Below the pieces are notes generated by a model. The model searched no databases. It was given only the letters and a program-made list of their open reading frames with translations, and was not told the DNA's origin. A stretch of 64,000 nucleotides of DNA from NCBI GenBank assembly GCA_963921825.1, contig OY997588.1:12600001-12664000 (forward strand), read 5' to 3'. A program made the position numbers and the translations under genes. Shown piece by piece: positions 1 to 10,554 of the stretch; positions within the stretch are counted from its first letter, which is position 1, and each line of letters opens with the position of its first letter. Source of the stretch: Erodium maritimum (taxonomy: Eukaryota > Streptophyta > Magnoliopsida > Geraniales > Geraniaceae).

Positions 1-711
1 CATAAACATATTCTCCTACTCTTCACAGTACTAACAATTTCAAGGGAAAAGTGCAAGCGGGTTTGGCTAATAAGCTTCTAATTTGTCATCTTCATAGTAC
101 TTTATAACATCTCAACCCCACCTTCTAATGGACTTGGAAAGTAAGTCCACAAGTACAAACAAGTTGAAGGAAAAGATTCACTAGTGGGTTGGCAATTTGT
201 TACCTTCATGATACTTTACAAAAATTTAATCCCACCTTCTAATGGATTTTGAAAGTAAGTCCACGAGTATTAACATGTTGAAGGAAACGATTCAAGCAGG
301 CTTGCTGATAAGCTGCTAATCAGTTATCTTCATAGTACTTTACAAAGTTTAAAAGCAACTTAGTGCACAAGGTCAGCTGGATGGACTGGAAGTTCATTTT
401 TTAATCGAATTGGTGCTTGTCTACTTGATAACCATAACAAATCTCATCCCATAAAATTAAAGGCTAAAATGGCGATAAAGTCAAAGTAAGAGCCATGAAT
501 TATCTCAAAAAATCAAACTAGCCATCAGATTTCCCCAAATTGAACTTAAAAAAAAAACATGCAAGTTCTCCATATAATCTTCCTGAGCTCAATTTCTGCA
601 GATCACATGCTTTTGTTCCTGAGTTCATAGTTTCAACATTCTGATGACCACTCAATAGCATGCTAAGATACATTTCAAAATCATATGCAGTCACTGTTTC
701 AAAATCATTAC
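1..711 (-). other. Intron 1 of the MAP kinase gene (partial)
   Basis: The MAPK exon ends at 712 with a canonical donor (G at 711, T at 710 on the minus strand). No second kinase exon (HRDLKP, DFG or TEY-type motif) is visible in any frame from 1 to 711, so this stretch is read as intron continuing past the left edge. It is AT-rich and carries an imperfect tandem repeat at about 60-345. Confidence 0.75.
60..345. repeat. Imperfect tandem repeat, about 114-124 bp period
   Basis: The phrase TTCATAGTACTTTA recurs at 91, about 205 and about 329. The phrase CCACCTTCTAATGGA recurs twice, and the intervening text (AAGTAAGTCCAC, GTTGAAGGAAA) repeats in register. This gives roughly 2.5 diverged copies inside the MAPK intron. 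Confidence 0.7.
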
Positions 712-1134
712 CTGGAAAAGGAAGTACTTGCAATGGTCACCAGAGAGGGGCTGTGAGGACTTGATGATGTGATGCAAATCGGTATCCATGAGTTCATAAA
801 CCAAATAAACATCCTTGAAGCTGTTCCTGTGAACTGGCAGCATGACATCCTTCAAAGCAATGACATTTTCATGGCGGATATGGCGTAGAAGCTTGAGCTC
901 CCTGAGAGTCCTGAGAGCATCAATATGGTTCTCGAACACATTATTGATCTTCTTGATAGCAACCTTCTCGTTGGTCTCCCTGTTGATGGAAGAACACACA
1001 ATCCCATAAGCTCCTCTCCCTATGGGCTTGATGGGAACATACTTGGCGTCCACCTCGAACAGCGTCTGCCACATTGAGTAGTACTGCTTCGTCCCCGACC
1101 TCACCCCGTTCGGCGGCTCCACCAGAGTTGCCAT
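712..1134 (-). CDS. Group C mitogen-activated protein kinase, first coding exon (partial gene)
   Basis: This exon encodes the first 141 residues of a Ser/Thr MAP kinase that would act at the end of a MAPKKK-MAPKK-MAPK cascade. It begins [10 protein letters not shown], shows the glycine loop GRGAYGIV (about residues 39-46), the ATP lysine in VAIKK (about 61), the alpha-C region [10 protein letters not shown], and the hinge [15 protein letters not shown]. The wording is closest to plant group C MAPKs (Arabidopsis MPK1/2/7/14), in which the first coding exon also ends at YFLFQ. The frame is open upstream for seven codons (MILSGGE), but family members start at MAT, so 1134 was chosen. A canonical donor follows residue 141. 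The catalytic loop and TxY activation loop must lie beyond the left edge. The family assignment is strong; which paralogue it is cannot be decided. Confidence 0.93.
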
Positions 1135-1368
1135 CTCCCCGCCGCTCAAGATCAAATTTTGAACACAACCCTGATGAGAAATTCAAACCAAAATATGAAT
1201 TTCAACTCAGAACAGATCGGTATCAGACAAATCCTCAACTGGGTTCCTCCAAAAAACTCACCTTTACCAAGGATCGAGCACGAGCTGATTGTGCCTAAAC
1301 TGACCCAAAACTCTGAATCTCGAAGAACAAATCAGAACCCAGAAATTACCCGAGTCCTGTTCTACTGC

Positions 1369-1406
<38 letters not shown>

Positions 1407-1740
1407 GGTATGGATTAGAGGGAGAGAGAGAGATATAGAGGGTTAGGTTGAAGAAGAAGGAGAGGAATGGGTAAAGGAGAAGGCACCGTCCACACGGCAA
1501 GGGGTTTAGAAACGACACCTATCAAAGGCTCAAGGAAGGATCTGTTTAGGAAACATCACCACTTCTACACTCTTTCCTCTCCTCCATGAATCTTGCACTA
1601 AAAAACAACCCCACTTCGCCACCATCCTCGGCTCAAGCTCCAGCTCCAGCTCTCAATCTGGCTCAGCTCTCTCTCTCTCTCTGCTCGAGTGTCTTCTCCC
1701 AAGTTTGGGCAGTCACATGATGAGCAATAAGTCAAATTTA
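1135..1740 (-). promoter_or_regulatory. MAPK 5' leader and promoter region
   Basis: This stretch lies directly upstream of the MAPK start. It carries pyrimidine-rich tracts on the coding strand, including a (TC)n microsatellite and further CT stretches near 1421-1431 and 1670-1683, which are common in plant 5' leaders. No TATA box could be assigned with confidence, and a 5'UTR intron cannot be excluded. Confidence 0.5.
1371..1402. repeat. (GA)n microsatellite, 16 units
   Basis: An uninterrupted GA dinucleotide run, (TC)n on the MAPK coding strand, lies about 240 bp upstream of the MAPK start codon. It is probably in the 5' leader and is a likely length polymorphism. Confidence 0.95.
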
Positions 1741-2935
1741 GCAAGTAAACCATGTATAGGCCTAATTCTCACTGATTTGTGCATGTGACCAATGTATGTA
1801 TATCTCACAATCGACACTGACATGTTATAGACATGCCATTAATATTTGGTGACTGATTAGAAATCCCATTTCATCCAAGTCCATCTTATCTCTCATTTCA
1901 ATCCATTCTCCCAAACATAATTTCCATTTACTCAATGTTTCAAAACAAAACATTCTATTAATGAATAATTAAGTTAAATAGAAATGTTGAATTCTTCCAT
2001 CTCAAGCAAACGCAGCTGCAGGGAGGCTCCCCCTCCCTTTTCTTCATTCGCTGAATTCCTATCCTCTCGTGGGTCCCACACAAACCTTACCATCTTTCCA
2101 TGACTTTTTAAGTTTTCCGCGACACTTGATTCCAGGTTGAAATTTATTTTTATGTTAAAGGTTGTTACCGTTAGATATTAGATGGAGAACATAAAAAATA
2201 AAAAATAAAAAAAATTCTTTACTCAATATTTTTTTAGGAGATAAATATTACTGTTAAGAGCAGCCACAACAGATTGTCTTTTTCGTCGATTTTGTCCGTC
2301 AAAACTGTCTGAATCTGTGAAAAAGCGTGTCGAATCCCCGAAAACGAGTCAGATTGTTGTCGAATTTGCAAGCCTTAAAATCGGCGTAGAGGAATGTGTT
2401 GACACTGACGTTCTGCAGATTCAACGAATACGAGCCCTTTGAATCGTTGATTGCTGAATCGCAGTGTGCCACGGAGCGTCGAAAAGTTGTTGTCATTAAA
2501 GACGAAATTTAATTTAAACCTTTAAAAACCTTTCAATCGTTTCTCTTTCGTCTTCATCGTCTTCCTAATTCTACAACTCTGTCTTTCTTCATATTCATTG
2601 TCGAAGATTCTCCGGTGTTGCAGTCCTCGAACTCCAGTGTTGCAGCTCTGAACTCCACCGTTGTGGTCCTCAAACTCCAACGTTACAACTCTGAATCTCC
2701 GGTGGTCCCCTTTTGACATAGGCATCAGATTCTCCGGTGTTGCCCAACTTAAGCTCCGACTTTACAGTTCTGAATCCTCGGTGGCTCCCCTTTGACAAAG
2801 GCAACAAATTCCCTGGTGTTGCTCGACCTCGTCTCCGATATTACAATACAACTTCTTCGTCTTTGCGTACTCGTCATCGCCCCTTTTTCTCAATCTCAAT
2901 CATTTTCTCGGCATTTTTTCTCTACATTCATGGCC
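1741..2935. other. Intergenic, no gene recognised
   Basis: AT-rich to 2270, then more balanced sequence in which the phrase 'CTCCGGTGTTGC...CTCCGAC/CTCCAGT' recurs (about 2600-2760). The text GAGCAGCCACAACAGATTG near 2255 resembles PIF/Harbinger terminal sequences, so this may be the 5' flank of the transposon relic that follows. That link is inference. Confidence 0.4.
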
Positions 2936-4018
2936 TACTCCAACAATCCAAACTTTCCACTCGGGTTCATATACGATTGTGATTACGTTCTTGATTCGCA
3001 TCGTTATTCGTGTGAAATGGATGAACGATTTTGGTAGCATGAGGAGTACGTGCCCTTGTCTGTGCAACAGTCGGTCCCGACCTCCCCCGTGTACAACAAA
3101 TTCAACCTCTATCCGGACGCATCAACTTTCACAATGGGCATGACCTTCGAGGGTGCATCAACTTACCCGGGTTCCAGCTCGAGGAAGGGCTATACTCAGA
3201 TGCTCGTATCGGGAATCTAGAGCCAACCTAGGGTCATACGCGTCCGTGTCCCACCTCCTCCATCAAGGTAATCGCAAGGAAAATAAACTGGATGTCCCTG
3301 TATGTATCGGAAGTGGACTCGGTCTGAAGAGAAAACCTTGGTTTGTGCATGGCTTAACCACTAAAAGCACGGGGCTGACCAGACAGGCCATGCATTATGG
3401 ACAACATCCAAAAGGAGCTCGTCCACGTGACTAGTCAAACACAGGCGATTGAGCGGATAACGCAGAAATGCAAACATTACTAGAGTGTCACCAAAAGGAA
3501 GGGGGATATGTTTCAGGGGTTGTGGTCAAAGTTAAAGCACATTTATCAATCTGGTAGATATGATGATCATATCACAGTGGATGCAGAGTACGCCAAGAAG
3601 TATGAACACGTCTTCGCATAAAAGCGTTGGTGGACACTCGTACGTGACAAGCCTTGTTGGATGGATCGTTTCGAGAACGAGTTCACCGCGACAACCGATG
3701 AATGTCTGAGATGGACATTCTCGCAGTCGCCGTTGAAGAGGCCGAAGGGGTCGCCTTGGACCAATCCGAGACCTCCGCCTAGAGAGCCAGTAGGCCACGA
3801 AGGCGATGAGGGGGAAGAGCAAGGAAAGGGGACCGACCGAAGGGCCACTCGACCTTAAGTTAGCCAAAAACTTGGCCAACATCGTGAAGCCCCATTTAGA
3901 GCAGGTTGGTGCATCAGAGTCACTAGTGCGAGAGTTCCACTTACTCGAATCGATGAATACCTCCAAGATGGAGCCCGGGGATTTGGCCACCCACATAGGT
4001 TCTTTCTCTAGGGAATGA
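2936..4018 (+). pseudogene. Decayed PIF/Harbinger-type ORF1 (Myb/SANT-like) relic
   Basis: Read across frames, the segment gives an N-terminal serine/proline-rich part, then a SANT-like start (KTLVCAWLNH), then QKELVHVTSQTQ, then AEYAKKYEHVFA followed by KRWWTLVRDKPCW. This order matches the Myb/SANT plus NAM-associated-type ORF1 protein of plant PIF/Harbinger elements, which are often annotated as host proteins. Several stops and at least two frameshifts break it. No transposase (DDE) ORF is visible nearby. The family call is by pattern recognition and moderately sure; it is clearly not a working gene. Confidence 0.5.
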
Positions 4019-5138
4019 CGAAGAGGATTTTTAGGTTGGTGTGATCTGTTGTTACTTGTTTTTATCTGCCCCTCATATCATAAGCGTGTAATCCCCGTTT
4101 TTTGTTGTTAATCAAGTTTGTTTCGATGTTTCACGATGTTGTCTAGATTTATCATTTTATCGCACAGTGCTAACAACATTGCACTTGAGATTATCGACAA
4201 ACCAGCACTAAATTAGACAAACGAAAGATGAAAAAGTCGAGTAATTAATTTTATCTGTTCATAATTAGTAACTTTAAATTAAATAAAAAAAATTATCTTA
4301 TGTAATGGTACTTTTGTAATTTAAACAATTTTAGATACACATTAGACCGAATCGGTTTATTTTCGCTGTGAAAACCAAAAAAATAAGTTATTTAATTATA
4401 AATTGTTTGGTTCAATTTAACTGGATCATATCTTATATATATTATTAGAGGAAAGTGATGATGTGTTTAATGAGTTTTGAGTTTGAAAATGAAGTAATAG
4501 GGTATAAATATAATATGAATAATTTTAATGATGAGCAGTATTTCTTTGCTTGGGGATGATCTCCTGAAGTCAGTAATGGACCACATAGCCGCATTATTGG
4601 GATCAAAAGCAAAAGCATAACACTTTGCTTATGGATTGGATGTGTTCTCTCAACTCAAGTCTTATGGTTATTGAGTAACAATGAGGTCACCCACCCCTAA
4701 CAGTAACACATTCAACTTTATTATATCTTTCATTTTCAAACCATCACTTCCTTATTAGTTATTGCCCTAAAAACAGGTTTATACGTAATACCATAAAAGT
4801 TTGCATTGAAACATCTCATTACCACTCTTTTAAACCTTGACCAAAACTCTATCCAATATGTTTTACTGTATGTGATTTTCATGGATCCTATTTTGATTAA
4901 GGTAAGATGGACAAATTTGATTCCTTGTTTGAGTGGATACCTCGTGGGGTTTCAAAATAGTGTCGATAAATCCACTGTAATGCTTTTTGATCTGTATGGA
5001 CTTATCCATTTTCTTTTGAGCTGTATTTTAGGAGACAGATAAGATATGGGAACTTTTATCGCCACCCTATTGCTTGTGGCTGCAAAAGTTTTGCCCTATA
5101 TCACTAGTAATTCTTTTACAATAATATGATGGTGAAAC
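4019..5138. other. Intergenic, AT-rich, nothing recognised
   Basis: No coding frame with family resemblance, no RNA gene and no repeat structure could be supported. Confidence 0.6.
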
Positions 5139-5154
5139 AAAGTTGTTTCGTGGG

Positions 5155-5951
5155 GTTATCTTAACTAGGTTCTTTAATAGCCTATTAGGACCTCTCGTCT
5201 CAAAAAAGAAGAAGAGGGAAAAACCCTGTTTCTTAAAGGTAAAGACCCTAGTCGTTTTCTTCTTTTTATATCGTCGTTGACCACTACTAGTTATCATGGT
5301 TGTTCTCGTCGTCGTTTTTGTTGATCCACCTCTATCGGGCCAACATCCTCTCGAGCGAAGAGGCTTCCCCTCTGTCCCTCATATGCTCCCCTTTTACGGT
5401 GAATATCAGGTACAAACCTCGTCAAATCCTATAGCTTGCGTCTCCCATGCGGCGGCCATCAGTGGACAACGATTGAAAAACGATCGGAAGATAACTGGCA
5501 GGTGGTTAGGGATCGGGGGGAGACGGTAAGGGGTGCATTTTTCCACGACATCCTAGCACAGGGAGGAAGAAAGGAGGGTACCACTGCAGGATCTTCTGGG
5601 TTGACGTTTTCTGTTTCAATAAGAACCTTTTATGGTTCGTTATTTTGGTTATTAGTTTGGTTTCGTTTGATGTATTGTTTTATGATTTGGATTTTAGGTC
5701 GCTTGTGTTTCCTTTTCTGCTTTCTTTTAGGGGTTTGGACGTTTAATTTTCTGTTTTGTTTGTTTGAAATGTCGGTAATGGGATGTCTTGAGGTTGTGCC
5801 TACGAATGAAAATAGGCTTTTTCTACGGGTCTAAGAGAGTCGGGTTAGCTACGATCAGCCCGGGCAATATTCTGGAGCCCAGGGCTTTTTAACCCTATTA
5901 TGTATGGTTTACTTTTTGCAGTAATACATTCCCCCAATTACTCGTTTAAAA
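5155..5951 (+). mobile_element. Short non-autonomous LINE-type retroelement with 16-bp TSD
   Basis: The element is flanked by AAAGTTGTTTCGTGGG (5139-5154) and AAAGTTGTTTCATGGG (5952-5967), a 16-bp TSD with one mismatch, and ends in a short A-run before the downstream copy. This is the signature of target-primed reverse transcription. The 5' part is GC-richer with a 'TAAAGACCCTAGTCG' leader and a frame containing AAAISGQRLKN. The 3' part is a T-rich non-coding tail. No DUF4283, endonuclease or RT is present, so it is an internally shortened LINE derivative. Assignment to the ORF1 LINEs elsewhere in the window is inferred from layout, not from aligned sequence. Confidence 0.7.
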
Positions 5952-5967
5952 AAAGTTGTTTCATGGG

Positions 5968-6404
5968 AATAAATTGGTTGTTTTATATTTGTGAATTGGA
6001 TTTACACGCGTTTTGGTCTCGAAATAGATATAAATTTGAGTTTGAATTTTGGTACAAGAATTTATCTCATAAAAATGTACATATAAGGGTTTCAAATTGT
6101 AAAATATGTATACTCGAGGTTTACAAATAATGAAACACATAGAATAAAAAAGAAAAATTTATATCATACAACTAATTTCTATTCAAAATAACGGACTACA
6201 AAAAAAAAAATTCACGGTAAACTTTTACAAAAGAAAATAGCTCATCATAAATTTTACAATTATTTTTAATAATAATAATTTCATCACACAAGATACTGTT
6301 GGATTCTTTTTCATGAAGTTCTATGTTAGGATTTTGTTTGTATCTTTGGTTATCCGCTCCTAAAAGAGGATTTAAAAATATTAGTTTAAATGCTGAAAAT
6401 AAAA
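5968..6404. other. Intergenic, AT-rich, nothing recognised
   Basis: Low-complexity AT-rich sequence between two LINE-type insertions. No coding or RNA feature is supported. Confidence 0.6.
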
Positions 6405-6416
6405 TAATATTAATTT

Positions 6417-7642
6417 TTTTAGAAGGAATAATAATATTATTATGGAAAATAAAATAGAACGATGATCACATTGTTGTTCTCATCATACAACCAAGAAACC
6501 AGAAAGCTAATGTAATACAATAACAGAAAAGTAAACGTTGCTCTGGACATAGGGGCGGTCGAAGGGGGAAATCTGCGGTAGCATCCGAAGACACCGATAC
6601 AGCATGCTCCAACCAAATGGCACTGATCAAGCCGACCAAGTGATAAGGTAATAGTGGTGGACCGACATCTCCCCCGGCAAGTCAGCGTGCGTCGTCCTCC
6701 CTTGAGTGATACGTGTAGGGCTCCTGAACGCGGGATTGCTGACCCCGGACTAGTAGGGAAGAATCTTATCTACTGTTGATGGAACCAACGCCATCGATCA
6801 GCCAGGGAGATGGTACAACGACCAACCCCTCCCTGGGATTCCAGAGACTCATTCCTGGAGGCGGGGTGCTTGTGGCCCCACGCCGCTGTTGTGTATGACG
6901 TCCCATCGTATGCAATGGGCTGAACTTGTCGACTCGGCCTCATTCCTGCCCGGGGCAGCCAGTCCAGCCCATCTTGCCAGACACGATGGGCATCCGCGAA
7001 CAGGCCCCGGTCCAAGCCCTTGTCTCCACCACCTCGGCCCAGCCCATCACCCGAAACCCTAGCCGAGTCTGGCGCCACCTCCTTCCTGTTGCTTCTCCTC
7101 CACGGAAGAGCCACCGACGACTCCGCCGGCGATGCGTCCTTATCCGGCGACACCACAAACGGCAGGAGACCATCCCCCTTCCTGCCGGACTCCTCTGTGC
7201 CGACCATCTCCGGTCCCGGTAGCAACGTCCAACCAAACTTACCCCCGGTCTCCTTTGATCTCTCCACTGAACCACCACCCACCTTTCTCGGCCGCGACCC
7301 CTTCGTCGGGGTTCTCCGCCTGCCCCACGCCGCTGTGTGGTACCCACCCCCACGTCCCGACCCTCCTCCCCGACCTCTGGGTCGAGAAGGTTATCGGGGC
7401 GACACTCATCCCGCACGACGGCAACGGCTCTGCCGATGTGAGCGTTCCCCCCTCCATGGACACCGTCGGAGTAGCCGATCTTGCATCCTCGCATACTTCC
7501 CACTCCTACACCGCACCTATAGACACCATGATCACTGCAGAAGGAGGTTGTATCTCGCAAAACCCCTAAACCCTAGATCTCGCGTGAAAGAAGGGAGGGG
7601 TTGTGCGCCACAACTTTTGTTTTAGGGTATTAGTTAGTTCAC
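6417..7642 (-). mobile_element. Internally deleted LINE (ORF1 head plus 3' tail) with 12-bp TSD
   Basis: Exact 12-bp TSD TAATATTAATTT at 6405-6416 and 7643-7654. The T-run just inside the left end is the poly-A of a minus-strand insertion. The leader contains the plant-typical AAACCCTA. The coding part (about 7560 down to 6905) reads like the N-terminus of the ORF1 at 57526 (SPAESSVALPWRR against APPESPEAMAWRL). The last 330 bp (about 6545-6870) is the reverse complement of the 59160-59500 tail (CTGTATCGGTRTCY, GGATGCTACCGCAG, ACAGTMGATAAGAT). The DUF4283 and CCHC part is missing, so the deletion happened before this copy inserted. Confidence 0.78.
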
Positions 7643-7654
7643 TAATATTAATTT

Positions 7655-7790
7655 ATCAAAAACTTGAATAAAAGTCTTCACATTATATTTTTCATTTAAT
7701 TTTTGACAAAAAAAATCATTTTTTATCTAATACATGGAGTGTTCATAGATTTAAAACGTTATTATGTCTCTCATCTTCTCTCAATGCAGT
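7655..7790. other. Short AT-rich spacer
   Basis: Nothing recognised between the LINE insertion and the next LINE relic. Confidence 0.5.
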
Positions 7791-9480
7791 GTAGTTTTTG
7801 GGGTTTCGAAAGGAAACCAATGCGCTGTTGTTGTGACCTTATCACATCGGGACGAGGGCATCTCTCCCGCTTCCTTTCCCGTCGGAAATATCCCTTTCGC
7901 GTTCTCGTTCAACCAATGACTCTTTTGTTGAGGCCAACCCAACGGTGGAACCACCATTATTTTTGATCTGATGCTGGCGGCGCGACTATGCATCCAAGGT
8001 AGGATGAACGAGGTGTCACTCGAGGGAGACAAAGGGGTCATCATGGTCCTAGTAGGGGACTCTCACTATCGGTTTTCTCTCGCCGGTCGGCTTCTCTCCG
8101 AGAGATGTTTCAATATACTGGCCCTCTACGGTATCATGGCAACGACATGGGACATAAAAGGGGTTGGCGGTCCAACCCATGACGGACTTGGTCTTCAGAT
8201 TTTGCTTATCATCCCGAGAGGCGATGGAAGGATTCGCAACCGGGAACCATGGAATTTCCTTGAGTCCATCCTCATCCTCAAGCCCTTTCCTCATCACGTG
8301 CATCTGAATGCCTTGGTTTTCCAGTACATGCGAATAGGGATCCATGCATTTAATATTTCGGTGGAAGCTTGAACGTCCCAAGTGAGACCCATCATCAGAA
8401 ATGCACCAAGAAGAGAGGCACCATTAGGGGACCGACCTCCTCACCGCCGAGGATGGGAGGAGTATATATGGATTTTGGTGGAGATTGACGCCACCTGGCC
8501 GTTACCCTATCAAGTCTGGTTGAGTCTGATCACGTTCCGACTTCAGTACGAGAAACTTCCATATTTTTTTCTTCACTGTGTCGTCTGTGCCACACGAGCC
8601 AAGGCTACTTGGAGGTCTCTCAAGTGTGGAAAGGGTGGCTATCTGGTACAATATATCCACTAAATCCTCTATGGGGCTGTCAATTGAAGCCTTTCTCTAG
8701 ACTATTTAGGAGGCGAGGCCGACGAACAATCCGACGAGGGAGCCTCTATATACCTTTCCATATCTAACCCCACTTCCTCTCCCTCCACGACTACCAAGAA
8801 TTCCACCGTGTTTCAAGACCATCGGAATCCTTCCTCCAACACTATTGGTCTCGCTGGCCAGCACTTATATGGACCTGATTGTTCCTCGGGCCAATATCAT
8901 TCCTAAAATCCCAGCTCTAATGGGAGACCTTTTCGGCTCGACCGGGATCATGAATCACTTAGTATGAGAATGGTAAGAGTGGAGGTGACCTAGAGGATCA
9001 CCCCGATCAATGTATTGTCTAACTTGGGTCAGGATACTAGGCATACGCCTCTACCTCCAAACCCTCTAGCTCTGCCACCACTCTTAGCATCCATGTTGTC
9101 TCCACTACCAGCGCCCTCACCATCCCGAGGAGTGGGGTTGGGTGGGTCCTGAAGAAATTCTGTTTTTCGCCATTCTCAAACGACCGCGAATAAAGGACCT
9201 GAAAAGGGAAATAGTTAAGCGTTCCCATGCGGTCAAGGCCTAGTTGAAGAAATGAGATTTTGGTTTCCTGGACCTCGACCTGGGTCGGCTGTTCCAATAG
9301 GGAAAGGAAGATTAAGAGTCTTCGGCGAGGTCTGCCAATCAACCTCGCTGAGGGCCATGAAGACTGGTAGTTAGGGTTTGATGGGGGATAGAAGTCCATC
9401 GAGCCTACAAAAGGACCGACTTATCCAAATTGTCTTTCTTAGGTTAGGGCCGTTCGTTGTGCCCTAAACAACTCAAGACA
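7790..9480 (+). pseudogene. LINE ORF1 relic (DUF4283 and degenerate CCHC)
   Basis: Broken frames read as a DUF4283-type RNA-binding protein: VGDSHYRFSLAGRLLSERCFN, then LGLQILLIIPRGDGRIRN, FPHHVHLNALVFQYMRIGIHAFNI, IDATWPLPYQVWLSLITFRLQYEKLPYF, and HCVVC where the zinc knuckle should be. It aligns by eye with the 41380-41990 relic (LEAIVFQCMQMGVWAFNV). Stops and frameshifts occur throughout. No endonuclease or RT domain follows; after about 9440 the sequence becomes AT-rich. Plant ORF1 proteins of this type are nucleic-acid chaperones of L1-like elements. Confidence 0.7.
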
Positions 9481-10000
9481 ACAATCTAATATGGTCTATA
9501 TCTTATTATGTTTTGCTTAATCGTGTCTGACACTACTACATCTCATGTTGTCTAATAAAATTTTGTTGCTCAAAACACCATACACATATATCTGATAGTA
9601 TATTTTATGTCTAAGAGAATTACCTCGTATGATTGTAATTGGCTAATTTATATACTATATTCTTGATACCTTTGAGAATTTTTTTTTGTTAACATATGTT
9701 TTTGTTAAATCAATAAATATATTTTAAAATTATTATTATGATTTCAATATAGTTAGTTTTGTCGGATAGGAAAAATAAAAGGTATATTCGATTATTCTTG
9801 AGGGAGAGAATATTGAACTTAGAAATCTACGTATTGAGTTTTGGAATAAAGTGAGGCCCAAGTGCCCAACGTATCCTTTTTCTTCATACTCTGCGTTTTC
9901 TTATCCATCGATAAATAAGCCTTTAAACTCATGAAGACAGATTTTTGATAAAAATAAGTAATAAAGACCCAAAAGAAAGAAACTGAAAACATTTTTGTGA
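9481..10000. other. Intergenic, AT-rich, nothing recognised
   Basis: No coding or RNA feature is supported between the LINE relic and tRNA-His. Confidence 0.6.
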
Positions 10001-10072
10001 TGTGGCTGCTGGGATTCGAGCCCAGGTCTCCACGGCCACAACGTGGAATTCTCACCACTAAACTACAGCCAC
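10001..10072 (-). tRNA. tRNA-His (GUG)
   Basis: On the minus strand the 72-nt cloverleaf has acceptor GTGGCTG/CAGCCAC with discriminator A, D arm TTTAGTGGTGAGAA, anticodon stem CCACG/CGTGG around loop TTGTGGC (anticodon GTG), and T arm CTGGG-CTCGAAT-CCCAG. Box B GGCTCGAATCC is intact. It has no intron and no encoded CCA. The extra G at position -1 of histidine tRNA would be added after transcription. Confidence 0.97.
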
Positions 10073-10554
10073 AATGTTGTTACTCGTGTGCTAATTACCA
10101 ATAAATACATTTTATTATGAGATCCAAATAAATGGTGATATGAAAGAGTTCAGACCCTGATAATATGGTGTTGGCATACAAAGCAAGCTCATAGTATTAC
10201 CACAGCATGAAAATATATTACAAACTAGCCCTTGGACACACCACTTGCAGAGTAGTAATTTGAAGAAAATATATGATCCCAGGAACAGGAAGGTTCATAT
10301 TTCAAAGACTGGTTGCTTGAATGGATACAAAAGCTTGTAAAATGCAAAACCTGTTTATGAGAATGAAGATCAATGCTAATAGGCCAATGAGATGTCAAGC
10401 TTTATTCAACACAACAATGTCAATAATTGTACAGTGAGATTTCAAGCCTTATTTGACATGACTAAATTCGTTTTACAGACTCATCTGACCAAAACTTGCA
10501 GTACACGGGGAATAATCGTAAGTATTCATCCCATGGCATCTACTGGTCATTACT
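10073..10554 (-). other. 3' UTR and downstream region of the SFH gene
   Basis: Lies just after the SFH stop codon at 10555-10557. AT-rich, with no other feature recognised. The 3' end of the transcript was not located. Confidence 0.5.

Noticed and set aside
6940-7625. Several 140-206 codon frames on both strands
   Set aside because: They are overlapping GC-rich frames within the deleted LINE; only the minus strand resembles LINE ORF1.
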